64,000 bases of DNA from Agrypnia vestita (lineage: Eukaryota > Arthropoda > Insecta > Trichoptera > Phryganeidae): NCBI GenBank assembly GCA_016648135.1, contig JADDOH010001521.1, positions 1 to 64,000 of the forward strand. The letters run 5' to 3'. Made by a program: the position numbers and the translations under genes. This document shows, piece after piece, positions 11,021 to 22,745 of this stretch (position 1 is its first letter; every line of letters begins with the position of its first letter). The notes under the pieces are model-generated. The model searched no databases. It was not told the origin of the DNA and saw only the letters and a list, made by a program, of their open reading frames with translations.

Positions 11021-11154
11021 AGTACATAAAAATATATAATAAGAAAAAAGTTACATAATATGAGATAATTAATGCATAAAGTAAAGTAAAATAAATAGTA
11101 CATAAATATATATAAGCAGAAAAAAAGTTACATAGTATGCGATAATTAATGCAT
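11021..11154 (+). repeat. Tandem duplication, 76-bp unit, two copies
   Basis: Unit 1 is 11021-11096 and unit 2 starts at 11097 (partial, to 11154). Both begin AGTACATAAA and end with GATAATTAATGCAT, with a few changes. It borders the (AT)n microsatellite. Confidence 0.7.
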
Positions 11155-11459
11155 TTATGTGGGAAAAACAATTTATAAATTAACTAACAATAAGCAAACA
11201 GTTTAAAATGAATAAAGTAAAGAGAGAAATTTAATTTATTATGAGGGTTTATTTTGATAACTTGATAATTATATAAAAAAAACTAATAAAAAATGAAAAA
11301 AAACTAATTGAAGTTCCTATATATCATTACGTTCTGTAATATTTCCCCAACTTCGGATATGGATACCAAATAAATAGCAAGCGGTTACGAGTTTCTCCAA
11401 TACATTCACCATTAAAATGTATCAGCAGACAAGCCAGTTAAAATAAGAGAATTAGAATT

Positions 11460-11690
11460 AGCGCTCTCTCTTTTTATAGCAGCGCCACCTTGTGCTTCTG
11501 TTAAGGTGGCCTGCCTGAATGCACCATAAATTTAAATCAATATTATTACTCCGCTGTTTCAGTGACAAAATCATTTCGCCTTTTCTCTTTCAGCGGCAAC
11601 AATCATTACCCTCATCACAAACGTTTCACTCTTAATGCATGATGGCCAGCACCTATTTTTTCCTTACTAATGAGGAAACCACCGAAAAGA
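11460..11690. other. GC-richer unique segment, possible conserved noncoding DNA
   Basis: Contains AGCGCCACCTTGTGCTTC, AACAATCATTACC, CTTAATGCATGATGGCC and TTACTAATGAGG in a setting without repeat matches. No open frame of note. The next stretch to 13320 is AT-rich with two short overlapping frames near 12900 and a GC-rich patch at 12335-12365; I see no gene in it. Confidence 0.25.
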
Positions 11691-13324
11691 AAAGAGGTTA
11701 CTGAGTCCGAATTTACCTGAATGATCTGGAAGCGCGCTGAAAGGCTGCAGTACCAGAAGCAAAAGTAGAGGGAGCAGTTGGAGTTATATATTTGACTTAT
11801 TGTCTAAGATTCAAGGCGAGGACATTTTCGAAGCACGAAGTATGATGTAAAGTTTTTTCATTCTCAACGACGCTGCATTGTATATTGAATGTAAAACACT
11901 ACTAGCAGCTCTTCTTACTCGGTCCAATAATATTACTCCTGCTACTCTCCCTTAAAAAAAATTCTTTCAGCAGCATGGGTTCACTCTCTCTGTAAACATC
12001 AATTTGAGTACCATAATATATAATTTATAAAAATAGGAGCGTTAAAAGTTTGATTGTGAGGAGAGAAAGGAATTCTCACGTGACCGGGTTTTAAATGTTC
12101 ATTTGTGTTCAGTGTATGCGGTCACGTAAGTGATAATGTAGATGATTGTATTCAGCAAAGTTAATAAAATAGAGCAGAATTGTGGTTTATACATAAGAAG
12201 AATTCTTAAAAACTGAGTTGCGATCCGGAAACTTATTTGTAGAGGCTACAACGATTTTCGATAGAATGTTCTTCATTGTGGCTTATGATTGCGTTGTTCG
12301 TATCTTACACCTGATTAGCCAAAATGATTTTTACGTAACGGCTGGAGTCCGCGGCAGCCCCCGACCACCACAGGCCTATAAACAAATTTAAACATAGATA
12401 TTTATTCAATTCAGAAATTTCTCCCAGAAATTCTGGTTTTGCTTTGTGTATGGACGGCACGCCTCAGTAAGTACCTAAATAACCAGCGTTCATTGTGCAC
12501 GCTGTATGCAAATTTGGAAATCGTAAAATTTTGTCAAAATAGCTACACGAAAATAGGTGGAATTGCGTTCATTGTATTAAAATGTAATGGGAAATCTGTG
12601 AAATGAACCATATTTGTAAATGACTGAAATCAATTTTGTACAACCCTTGTATTTCAATACGGCGCGTTTCACACAATAAATTTCAATATGCGAAATTCAC
12701 TTGTAGTTGGGAGTCGATAAGTTAAACCATTATGATATATTTGGGGACCGTATTATTTGTAAATAAAATTTTATAATTAATTTGCCTCGGCCTAGTGCGC
12801 AGTGTTTTGGTTGGCGGTAACACAACAAGGGATAAATCATTTCGTATAAAATATTGTTTTTCATAAATACAATACCCCCAGTGACAATAATTTCTTTACT
12901 GCTTTCCGCATGAAATATGCTCGAGTATTATCAATACAAAACATAATAATTTTCGCAGATTGTAGAGACACGCACACGTATTTTATGCTCCAATTTAAAC
13001 GTGTTTTATTGTTGGCAATATTAACTGCATTATATTTATCATTTTTGGGAGTTATGAACAAGCCTTGGGAGTGGAAATTAGGTAATATTTATTTTCCATA
13101 ATATCACTTTAAACAGAGATAGTCCACAATACTTTACTTTGTACCTCAGCTCAATAAACAAATAGCTTACAAAAAACCAACCACGGAAAAGACAGATAGT
13201 TTACTGATTCACTCTGTGTATTATGCACAATCGTATCAGTGTGTTAAGAAGACAAATTTGTGATAGGCAGACTCTATCTGCTTAAAAAATGAGTCGAAAA
13301 TGTTGTGTTATTAATTTACCGACA

Positions 13325-13860
13325 TCAATTCTTCTTCTTCTTCCTCGTTTTATTCATCACCCGCTTCCCATTTCATTTAGGGTCGGCTCTCTTCACTTTT
13401 CTTTTCTACGATTCCCTTTTCTAGGCCATCGCTTAGTCCAACTGGGAATTCTTTAGATCCTTCTCAACACTGCTCCACCATTTGTCGCTGGGTCAACTTC
13501 TACCTTATTTTGTGTCTTGTTTGTATTTTAAGTGCGGTATGCACTACTTCCATATGTCTCATTACATGGCTATACCACTTCAGTCTCAATTCATTCACCT
13601 TTTCAACAAGACCACTCTTAAACTGGCCCTGATATGTTGATTTCTCACTCTGTCAAGCCTCGTTACACCCCCAGACCATTTGAGTATCTTCATCTTGCTG
13701 ATACGGAATTTTGGCTCATGCACTTTCTTTACAGTCCAGCAATCTAAGATGCAGACCATTGCAAATCTTACTGCAGTTTTATGTACAAAACCTTTAGTCC
13801 TCACAAAACTCCAGTGAGCGTTCTCCCTTTCTGCTATGCTAAGCCGGTTCGGTGGAAATT
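13325..13860 (-). pseudogene. RTE-like non-LTR retrotransposon, C-terminal fragment
   Basis: Reading down from 13804, the 69-codon frame includes TAVRFAMVCILDCWTVKKVHE, then KMKILKWSGGVTRLDRVRN and HIRASL. This is the conserved tail of endonuclease-reverse transcriptase polyproteins of many insect RTE-like elements. After a frameshift the homology continues as VNELRLKWYSHVMRHMEVVH and ends in a degraded region with stops. The minus-strand 3' end is a GAA repeat (TTC repeat at 13329-13342), a tail typical of this group. RT palm and endonuclease are missing: a dead 5'-truncated copy. Confidence 0.75.
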
Positions 13861-14016
13861 TCCTGATATCAATGTGGTATAAATATGAATTATATGTTAT
13901 GCGTATAACGACTTAACGTTTGCATTTTCTTTAATATTTCTGACATATCTTATTTAAAACATTGGACTTAAATAAGTGAATTATTTTAAATTAATAAAAA
14001 AATAAAAAATGAGACT

Positions 14017-14990
14017 GTAAAATACTTAAGTTATATAGGAATTATATTTGACAACAAATTCAGTTGGCAGGGACACATACAAGATCTCTCTAATAAGGTT
14101 AGGAAAACGGGATACATATATAGAAGTCTGAGAAATGTGGTAGATATTGTATCCCTCAGGACTATATATTATTCCATCACTCAATCCCTATTATTCTATG
14201 GCATAATTGGGTAGGGAGGGTGTGTCAAATCAGTCATGGATCCGCTGACAAAATCACAAAAATGCGTCATGCGTATAATCACCAAAAAATCGAGAATGTT
14301 TCCTTCAGATGATTTATTTAGAATATTTAACGTTCTTGACCCGAGACAATTATACCTTAAAAGCATACTTATAAAATTCCACAAGGACAAGGTAAATTTT
14401 AATTGTACACAACAAACACGGGTTACAAGGTTGGCAAATACAATTAATTTCGAGGTACCTAAAAGGAAGACGTCTTTTGAGCAAAGACAATTTAATTTCA
14501 CTGCCCCGCTTGTTTTTAACAAGTTACATAATGAAACTAAAGAAATAACTCTACACAAACCTTTTAAACATCATATTAAAAAGTTTATAAAAATATCAGG
14601 TAGAAGGTATGCTGAAGAAGTGATCCGCCCTTGACCTCTGAGTTGGCAAAAACTATTTATATAATTTAAAGTATACTATAATATAATAATTATTTTTGTA
14701 AGTATTTAAATTCTTATCTTAATTTGTATGTGTTTTTATTTTCTTTTCTTTTCTCTTAGATTTAGTTATTCCTATGATTTACTTTAAAATCTTATCTTGA
14801 TTTTGTATGCATATTTTCTTTTCTTTTTATTTTCTTTTAGATTTAGATTCTTTAATTGTCATTTTTTACTACTACATAAATACCATATGAGAATAACTGC
14901 CACAGAACAGGTTTTTACCTAGTGTGGCAGTTATTAGAATCTTGTATTAACTAATGTAAATGTAAATAAATAAATAAAAAATAAAAATAT
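14017..14990 (+). pseudogene. Jockey-like non-LTR retrotransposon, 5'-truncated copy
   Basis: One frame runs from 14017 to the TGA at 14635, broken only by TAG at 14212-14214, where GG(W)GG suggests a mutated Trp codon. Before the stop it reads YLSYIGIIFDNKFSWQGHI, SNKVRKTGYIYRSLRN and YYSITQSLLFYGIIG; after it MDPLTKSQKCVMRIITKK and the rest of a 132-codon frame. This is the RT C-terminal region of Jockey-order elements. Palm and endonuclease are absent. The 3' UTR carries a perfect 13-bp stem-loop (14892-14935) and ends in an A-rich tail TAAATAAATAAATAAAAAAT. Confidence 0.8.
14892..14935 (+). other. 3' stem-loop of Jockey-like element
   Basis: AATAACTGCCACA (14892-14904) and TGTGGCAGTTATT (14923-14935) are perfect reverse complements. 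Inside the loop AGGT and ACCT form a second short stem. The same architecture with different stem bases occurs at 32365-32399, suggesting selection on the fold. Confidence 0.8.
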
Positions 14991-15084
14991 GTATGTATAA
15001 CAAGTTACACAATATTGCTTAAGTGGTTTGAAAATGTGGAGCAAAAAAACTGGGAAAAGCTGTAAAAGCTACGGTGTCAGAAAT

Positions 15085-15245
15085 AGGGGGTGGGCGCTGA
15101 AGACTTAGAATGATCAGGTTAACCAGATAATGGACGATGGTTCTGTTAGAAACCTCAATATTCCACAAGTTTGCAGAGGTGAGGCGAGTGTGGCTCTCTA
15201 TCATCTCTGCCTAACCCTGTGAGAAACGTCGTGATGGTAATTTAG
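15085..15245 (+). pseudogene. Non-LTR retrotransposon tail fragment
   Basis: Related to the start of the window: GACGATGGTTCTGTTA, GAGTGTGGCTCTCTATCATC, TCTGCCTAACCCTGTG and CGTGATGGT line up in order with 1-195. Stops occur in all frames. Confidence 0.45.
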
Positions 15246-15287
15246 TTATTTATGTTCCGCACGTAGGTACTAATCGTTTAAGCTACT

Positions 15288-15449
15288 TTCATTTTTTTTA
15301 ATTCTTGACGCCTTATTAGGTCAAGAAGTCCATTTACTGAAGAGAAATACAACTTAAAAACTTTCAGGCTCGAGTAAATCACTGAAATTTATTGTGACCT
15401 CACAGGGAATCGAACCTCGCTGTGAGACGCCAGTGTCATGCCCACACCA
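15288..15449 (-). repeat. SINE-B copy 1 (tRNA-derived)
   Basis: On the minus strand: GGCATGACACTGGCGTCTCA head, box B GGTTCGATTCCC (complement of 15405-15416), then GATTTACTCGAGCCTG and CTTCTTGACCTAATAAGG, and an A-run. The same order of blocks is seen at 39818-39996. Distinct from SINE-A in its body. Confidence 0.75.
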
Positions 15450-15529
15450 AATATTGTGTTAAACGTAAATATTGACGGCGATCTTATTGAAAGGGTTGAT
15501 TAAATAAAATATTTATATATTATTTATAC

Positions 15530-16045
15530 TACAACTGATTCAAAACAGAGCAATGAGATTCATATTTAAAAAATAAATACACCAGAATTGAAGAAATGAG
15601 AAGAGCACTCAGTGGATGGAAATAAAAATTCTTATTCTTGCCCAGGTTTGTACATAAAATTCTCAATAAAAAAAATTCAAAATATTTTTTGAACAAAATT
15701 ATTGTAAGTAGTGATAGACATAACTTGAATAATAGAAATAGGAATAGATTAAGATTACAATGTAAGAAAAAAGTTTATACACCGAATTATCTAATGTAAT
15801 GAGGTGTAAAAATGTATGATGAATTACCGAAAAATAAATAAGAATATAAATAATAAAGAAGAATATAAATAAGATGAATGGTTTAAAAAGAATTAGTATA
15901 AAATTGTAGAATTGTAGATGTAGATATTATATAAAAGATTGTGTATGTATTGTTAAAAGTAGATTGTAGAATACAAAATGTTAAATACTAGTATGTATAC
16001 GAGGATGTCATATTAACTTACATAAAAAAAACAATAGGTTCCTTA
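15530..16045 (+). pseudogene. Degraded Jockey-like non-LTR fragment
   Basis: The frames shift, but pieces such as LLQLIQNRAMRFIFKK and NLNNRNRNRLRLQCKK, then a DELPKN-like end, match the C-terminal RT region seen at 14236-14634 and 42960-43675. Followed by an AT-rich 3' UTR. No intact domain. Confidence 0.5.
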
Positions 16046-16429
16046 AGCAAACAAAATATTATAAGATTTTTATTATAATTGATAGCTTTAACCCGTCAAA
16101 AATGATTGACTTTTTATGTTTGTAATTTAGTTTAAAATTGATTAGGTATTAAAATTAAATTAATAAGTCACAACAACAAAAATATTAAACAAAAAAATAA
16201 TCTAAAATGCAAACAAATAATCTTTTTAATTAACACTCTGAACAAACTCAACGCTTCTGTAAATCCAAATGACCTATGAACTTTGATTACCTACTGAAAT
16301 TCTATTTAAATTGCTTAAGTTTTTCTCGAAATGCTAATTGAAAATCAATTTAATTATCGCGAAACCGTAGTATGTTTTTGTTAGCGTATAAACGGCACCA
16401 TCTGGTAGCATTACTTTCGTTAGTTGTTT

Positions 16430-16535
16430 CATTTTGGCCGCGAATTGCGGCTGTGAAAGCAGCTCCATCTAGCATAGCGTCATGCTAGCGTTAGTGACTA
16501 AAAATGAAGTTATTAGTGACATACATTGTTTCATA
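16430..16535 (+). repeat. Dispersed repeat RepE copy 2
   Basis: Matches 3495-3600 (GGCCGCGAATTGCGGCTGTG, TAGCATAGCGTC). Class unknown. Confidence 0.45.
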
Positions 16536-16539
16536 GAAA

Positions 16540-19480
16540 ATTATTTGATAAATTAATTTTTAATATTTATTTAATTAATTTTTAAATAATTTTAAAGTCT
16601 TCATAAAATTAAAATATTTGTTTTCAAAAAATAAAAAATATTATGTAGAAAGGCATAAAATATACCGAAGTATATAATAAAAATATTAATTATTTCTTTA
16701 CATTAACAACAAAACTAAAGAATAATTGGAGAGTAATAACGTTTTATAAAACCGAAACATTTGATTTAAATGGGCTTATAATAAAATACGAAAAAAAAGG
16801 GATATATCAAATAAAAAAGGCTCATTTCTAAAATGCCAAGGATTTCTTGTGGCGAGTCAATGTACAAAATACGGCGAAAATTCTTTGCAAAAGAGAAAAA
16901 TAGTGAAATGTTCCTAAACCACGCTTAGTGGAATTCCATTCTGGGAAATTTGTGGAAAATGCGATCAGAAATGTTTCTAAATATTCCACAGATTTTTCTC
17001 TTTGTGGGAAACGTATTTTATTCCGTTAAATATAGTGTAATGGGGAGACGTTTGCTTCGAAATCAAATCGGTGGGCCCGCTACAAACCCGCAAATCGAGG
17101 GTTCTTGTGTGTTATTTAAAAACTAAAATTATTCCTATGCTCTGAATTTTAAAAATGTATTCCTATTTATTTTGTATTTTCCTCAACATAAAAAGCGATT
17201 TTTGTTTTATACGGTATGAGCAAAATAGCAGGGCTATAAATTCGGTTTGGTTGGAAAATAATAGTTGTTTCGCGGTGCGCAGTGAAAGATGATGAAAAGT
17301 GGCTACCACGAGCTGAAACAGTGTGTCAAAGACCTTTAAATTCGTCTGGCACGAAGACAAGAACAACAGATATCTCCTGAAGCCATATGTGCGTAAAATG
17401 ATTTACGTTATACCGACATTTATTTTAATGTTTGTTTGAAGAACAGTGTGGGTGGAAGAACAGTGTGGGTGAAACATATAAAAACATTTTCTTTTTAATT
17501 CATTGCAAATTTAAGGATGCCACGAAAGGTCATATCTCACCAATTAAAAGCAATATGGCAGTATTCTGATTGATATTTTATTTTTATTATATTACAGGTA
17601 TTTTATAAACAATAAGGTAAAGTGGAAATTTATAGAACGAATACTTGAAATGAAAATTAAAATCGACAAATACAATCAAGAGTTGTATTTTTTATTTAAA
17701 GACAATTGTATACTACACTACTGTATTCTTTATAACTTGTGTTTTGTAATCGAATAAATTCTGTCAAACCATCGCGACTTTTACATCATCAACAACAGCA
17801 GAGATCTCCAACTCTACAAACGGAGTGGTGATCCTTGAGTTCAATTCTATCCAAAACCGGAGGACTCATCCACCTCCAAACTGAAAATGGGATATAAAAT
17901 TAACAGGTGGTTAATATCTTATGTGGCAGTTCCGTTAACATCTTATGTGGCAGTTTCGTCGCAAGGACGTATGTCGTCATCAATTATTTTAAAATGGTGG
18001 ATCTAGAAGGTTTCATCTGAAAACTGGGTGAAGAGTAAACTCATTCACGTAATTGCTATTACCTTTATACAGGAAAGCATTAAGAATGCTTGGATAAAAA
18101 TAAAGATACTATTAACAATATGGTTTAGTATAACAAAAGGTGTCAAACAGGAATGCATAATGTAATGCTAGGTTAGATCAGTATTTATTAATCACAGTGT
18201 TGTGTTGAACCTTGAATCAGCATGTTTTTTTAGAGCGGCAAAAGGGGTCAAAAGGCTCGATCGTTCTTCCCCAATGCCTCATGGAGTACATGGCGGTACA
18301 TGCTCATGTAGGGATGTGTTCTAAATATGTATTCCAGCATACGACCGCAAAAAATAAAGTGCTATTGGCAAAGCAAAACTCGGTCCCCGCTTAAATTATG
18401 AGTCGGACCGAGGGACGGGCGGTGCGGGGGAGGAGGTACTTGCCCGGGGAGGGGATGAAAGATTTTGGCTCTTTCCTCGTCTGTGATTGGCGCCAAAATG
18501 TCTGCAATCTAAATAAAGAAAATGCTGAAAATATTTTTATAGGAAGCTCATAAAAGTGAGTCATGTAGTGGGCGGTCTGTTCTGTCTCTTTATGATTTCC
18601 ATTCAGACATTGGATGCCACGAAGAGTGTATGTATTTGATAGAAATCCATTTGATTAGTTTTGGAATCGTCCGAAAAATATTAACCGTATAATTAATTGG
18701 AAAATTTTCTCCTCAAACGGAACCACCTGACAAAATCAACTATTTATTTTAAAAATTCGGTGCCTGTTATTTTTTATGTTATTTATACCTTTCACGTAAT
18801 ATAAATTATCGTCTTAGTAACTCTTACGACTGAAAAAGACTATTTTTCACGATTGTGGCTTAGTACGAAAGTGTGGTGGTCGAGAGCTACCGCGCACTCT
18901 AGCCGTACGGAACAACCACTTCGGGTTAGGTTAAAGATACGTTCAACGCGCCATGCTGCTCCGTGTAAGCCACAGGGATAATCATTCTATCGACAATCAT
19001 TGTGGATTCTACAAGTAATATTCCTGTTTGCACATTAGCCTCTTAGGAACGTTCAAATAATTGAACAGTGAGTATTTCTTACACCCTGTGATAACCTACT
19101 CACTTTTACATACGCAGCCGAACACACACTAAACATGGAAGAATTCTCCCAGTCGGGTGGGATTTCTCTTTTCATGGAGCATCGGGAGATCTTCCATTCA
19201 GCGACGCAGTAAAGAAATCATAATTAGGCACTACAGATTTAATCTAAATACTGAATTATTTTAACCATAGTTACTTGCTACAATTGCTACAAAAATGCAC
19301 AGATCAAAAATATCACGAAATGTTGACACTGTGGCTCACGGATAGATTAGTTAAACGTGTACATGAACCAGCTCATTAATACTTAGGTACTTGTATAAAA
19401 AATCACCCACAAAACAAACCACTTACAAAATGCAACAGAAGCCTACCAAAATTACCAAACAAATATGAAAAGTTTACATT
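16540..19480. other. Long stretch without recognised gene
   Basis: Mostly AT-rich. It contains GC-richer patches at 17040-17110 and 18400-18500 (GGACGGGCGGTGCGGGGGAG), a TGTGGGAA (17003-17010) of Su(H)-site form, a short duplication GAAGAACAGTGTGGGTG at about 17440-17475 and another, ATCTTATGTGGCAGTT, at about 17910-17955. No open frame with a recognised domain. Confidence 0.4.
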
Positions 19481-19488
19481 ATTTTCTT

Positions 19489-19626
19489 AATATTCTAACT
19501 AGTTTTAAATTAAGCTAAACGCTTGTGCTATGAAAATAGAATTAACGTGCTGATCTGTTGTGAGATTCAAACCTGTGTCCTTTGGATTTTGAGGTGAAAG
19601 TCCTAACCACAAGAACAACAAGCTAC
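19489..19626 (-). repeat. SINE-A copy 5
   Basis: Minus-strand copy with body and head, including AAGCTAAACGCTTGTGCTA and the box-B region AGATTCAAACCTGTG. The 3' end is eroded. Confidence 0.75.
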
Positions 19627-20049
19627 TATTATGTTAAGAAATTTATCGCCTGAAAATGAATAAATAGTCAGTAAATGACTGAAACGACTTATAAAATAAT
19701 AAAAAATGAAATACGACCTTAGAAATAGATTCATATATTTAAATCAAGTACTATTTAAGAAACTGTTAATCCAAAAATAGACTTGATTTGATGATAACAT
19801 AATTTAAATACACATTTTTAGTTAATACTCTTAAAGTCTACTCACGTTAACTTGTACAGAGTGCTTGCTACTTTTCGACAACCTGTTGTACGTAAATATA
19901 TACAACAGTTCTGAATCATTTAATTGACTTAAACCTTCATTGAAACTTTACTTAAATAAATATTAATACCGAGATGCATAAAGAATCTAAAGGAAAATAA
20001 AACGGATAACTTGATCTCGTTCCTAGTAGTACTGAAGTAGAACCCTTTT

Positions 20050-20345
20050 TGACCGTTTATCGAGATGTCACAGTTACGATGGTTGGGACATATCTTACGG
20101 ATGAAAGCAGATAAACTGTCAAAGCAGGCATTCCAGGCAAGACCAGAAGGCAGAAGACCATGGGGCCATCCTAGGAGGTGCTGGCGGAAAGTTGAAAGAA
20201 CGGAAGTTGGAGGACTGCTGCGAAGCGAGGTTGCAACTAAATTGGGCTGACCTGAGGAGCAAAGACCAAGACAGGAAAGTTGAAAACTTTTATGCGGTGC
20301 AAGGACTCCGACCGAATAGGACAAGAGGTAGAAGAAAAAGAACAA
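20050..20345 (+). pseudogene. Non-LTR retrotransposon C-terminal fragment, copy 1 of a pair
   Basis: Frames give SQLRWLGHILRMKADKLSKQ, then ARPEGRRPWGHPRRCWRKVE and, after a frameshift, LQLNWADLRSKDQDRK. These are the conserved LRWLGHVLRM and GRPRGRPR.RW tail motifs of insect endonuclease-reverse transcriptase polyproteins. It ends in a GAAGAAAAAG-like tail. A second copy of the same family lies in opposite orientation at 38645-38930, about 70% similar by eye. No catalytic domain. Confidence 0.8.
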
Positions 20346-20374
20346 AATATAGAAGTTACTGTAATTTTAGTTCA

Positions 20375-20560
20375 ACTTTTTGCAAAAAATAAGTCAGAAG
20401 TATTAAAAAAAGGGAAACTTTGATATTGCATATCTCTGTATCTATTTATATAAGGTTTTGGCTGCTTTAACCTATTCGACTCATTATCAAGGCAGAAATT
20501 CACCTGTACAGTTTTTGCTACTAAATATGAGACACCCTTTGTATGTATTTTATTAGAATA
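20375..20560 (-). mobile_element. MITE-M half element
   Basis: Contains the inner block AAAATAAGTCAGAAGTATT and the outer end ACTCATTATCAAGGCAGAAA..GAGACACCCTTTGTA, matching the right arm of the MITE-M elements. The opposite arm is not adjacent. Confidence 0.6.
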
Positions 20561-20694
20561 ATTGAAAAAAATGACCAGCGAACTGTTCCAAGTAGACTCG
20601 CAATATACATCTTTCCGTTTGTTTTGTGCCATCGAGGGTCATAAAATTATATATTCTGATAAACAAACATACTCAGGACCAAACTACTTGCAGA

Positions 20695-20840
20695 AGGGAG
20701 GGTAAGGGTGGCATTCATTGCGTCACTTTTAATGTGCCAAATATGGCTTTGTGCAGGAGTGGGGTTTATCGCAGCCATTATTGCCGGCGCAAACAACCCC
20801 AGCATTGTTATTCAACAATAAAAACATCAGCATTTTTGTT
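20695..20840. promoter_or_regulatory. Candidate enhancer with CArG box and paired SOX-type sites
   Basis: CCAAATATGG at 20737-20746 is a perfect SRF/MEF-type CArG box. ATTGTT (20804-20809) and AACAAT (20814-20819) are inverted SOX-type sites with a 4-bp spacer. The island is GC-richer than the flanks (CCATTATTGCCGGCGC) and free of repeat matches. Activity is inferred; an 87-codon frame crossing it shows no domain. Confidence 0.35.
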
Positions 20841-20907
20841 GATTTTGCAAAGGGAACACATTATTTTGAAATTATCGTCTAGCACTTAAACTTCAGAGGG
20901 TGTGATC

Positions 20908-21060
20908 TTATACAGGATGTAACAGAGCTAGTTCACAATGAAGTAGCCTTAATTATGTGCTGAAAGATCAATGTCCTAATATCAATAGCCATCGAGATGG
21001 TTCAAAGTGTGCCATTTTTTTCGACATTTCTGTATCTCTTTCTGTTATGCGTTGAACTAT
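20908..21060 (+). mobile_element. MITE-M half element
   Basis: Begins TACAGGATGTAACAGAGCTA and continues through CCTAATATCAATAG and TTTCGACATTTCTGTAT, matching the left arm of the element at 21928-22416. The right arm is missing. Confidence 0.6.
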
Positions 21061-21164
21061 TTTAAAGTTGCATATTATATTTGATGAAAACATTAAATTT
21101 ATTCGAGTCTTAAATATCATACCTTAATTACGCTCATTCGCCTTTTAAATATTATAATATTTTA

Positions 21165-21760
21165 TATGTTTATAGTGATAACTTTGTGGTTGGACATAAT
21201 TATTCATTTTAATTAATTAAAAACTTTGTATTAACCACTTGGAGTAACTTTACATCTACCAATTTAGATACCACTGTATCTTCAATAGAACGGATGCGTA
21301 CTAACTATCCATTTCTAATTTTAGCAAACAAATCAATTTTTGAACGGGGGTGTGGCTACAGTTATGGTGGTGGTAATTGACAAGTGGATACCAAAATAGG
21401 TAAAATATTAAGTAACAGGTTATTCATAAAATTTTATAATATTATGAGACCTTTACAGAATTTTATTAGATTTCTGCGAGGTTTAAAAAATCTTATTTAA
21501 TTTTTCCCAAGGCTAATGATTTTAAAATATTCTTTATTTTTACAGCGTTAACCTTGTGGTTAGACATAATTTTTAATTTTAATTAATTGAAAATTTTGTA
21601 TAAGCCACTGTGGAGTGGAGTAACTTTTTCGTCTACCAATTTCGACACCAATACATCTTCGTCAGAACAGACGCAGTAATGTGTGTCCTGACGAATATAC
21701 AGTGATATTGCAACCGGTAGACATAATTGCACTCCAAGCGGTTTTTTAAAGTGTTTAATT
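21165..21760. repeat. Direct and inverted repeat cluster with hammerhead-like motifs
   Basis: 21165-21300 and 21510-21690 are direct repeats (TTGTGGTT.GACATAATT, AACTTT..GTCTACCAATTT). The second unit is followed by an inverted partial copy (21685-21755, GGTAGACATAATTGCACTCC). On the minus strand the first two read CTATTGA..TAAAT and CTGACGA (21665-21659)..GTATTGGTGTC..GAAAT; the inverted copy reads CTGACGA at 21688-21694 on the plus strand. The layout resembles Penelope-like terminal repeats. Confidence 0.5.
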
Positions 21761-21829
21761 TATTTAAGAATTACTATCATTTTACTCCAAAGTTTTGCAG
21801 AAAATTAAAATTGAAATAAATTGTGTAAA

Positions 21830-21915
21830 GTGATCACTTAAGCCAGCCGTACAAAAGGTCGTAACCCAAAATCACTTCCATACCCATTGAATTAGCTTTC
21901 TCTGTATGAGATATC
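21830..21915 (-). repeat. RepB copy 2
   Basis: Minus-strand copy with TGTGTAAAGTGATCACTTAA followed by GCCAGCCGTAC. It ends just before MITE-M at 21928, whose insertion may have cut it. Confidence 0.65.
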
Positions 21916-21927
21916 TATAATATTATA

Positions 21928-22416
21928 CAAGTTATAACAGAGCTAGTCCACAATACTTTACAGGTAGATTCCGGTCTTGATTATGAGTCGGAAATCGTCA
22001 AGCAACCATGACCTAATATCAATAGTTAATTAAAGAGATACGCGACATAAAGGTTTGTATTTTTTTCCATATTTCTGACTAATTTTTTTGCAAAACGTTG
22101 GACTATCATTATGGTAACTTAAATTCTTTCCCTTTAATACAAGTCAAATAAAATGATAAAAACCTTCCAATTCCAATTGGAAAACATTCTAATTTGAATT
22201 TTTCAGGGTTTTTATTAACTTTTATTGAAACGAAAGAATTTTTCGTAATGATACTTCAACGTTTTGTTAAAAATAAGTCAGAAATATTGGAAAAAAATGC
22301 AAACTTTGAAACTGCATAACTCCACAACTATTGATATCTGGACATAACATTTTCGACTCATAGTCAAGGAAAGAATCCACCTGTAAGGTATTGTGGACTA
22401 GCTCTTTTACACTCTG
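21928..22416. mobile_element. MITE-M copy, 489 bp with about 170-bp inverted arms
   Basis: TA flanks at 21926-21927 and 22417-22418. Both arms read inward AGAGCTAGTCCACAATAC, TTACAGGT, ATGAGTCG.AAAT, ATATCAATAGTT, then TTTTTTTCCA.ATTTCTGACT and AAAACGTTG. The middle is AT-rich. No coding sequence. It is a longer relative of 6192-6435 and a candidate non-autonomous Tc1/mariner-type element. Confidence 0.75.
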
Positions 22417-22559
22417 TATTGTATTTTTAAAATTTTGATCATATTACTTTACATTTGGTATACATTATGCAAAAACAAGATTTTTAAAAATATTTTATGT
22501 GTTTTACATTCTTTGTAAGATTTCTATGAACACTCATGCTAAACGAATATTTTTTAAAT

Positions 22560-22745
22560 GCAACTTGCAATAAAACTGCCACTGAAACACGGAGTGAGGG
22601 AACGAATTGGGAACACGCTGGTCACCAACTGCGGGTTGGTAAAACACTGAACAATTAAGGGACAAAGCAATTGCGTAACGGTGGTAGCAAAAAAATAAAA
22701 GGTTCCCTGTAACCCCCTTTCAGGATGGTTTGTCTTGTTCAATTA
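22560..22745. other. GC-richer unique segment
   Basis: Contains GTCACCAACTGCGGGTTGG and ACAAAGCAATTGCG. A 62-codon minus-strand frame shows nothing recognisable. Possibly conserved noncoding. Confidence 0.2.

Noticed and set aside
14196..14558. 120-codon minus-strand frame
   Set aside because: Antisense of the Jockey-like coding fragment on the plus strand.
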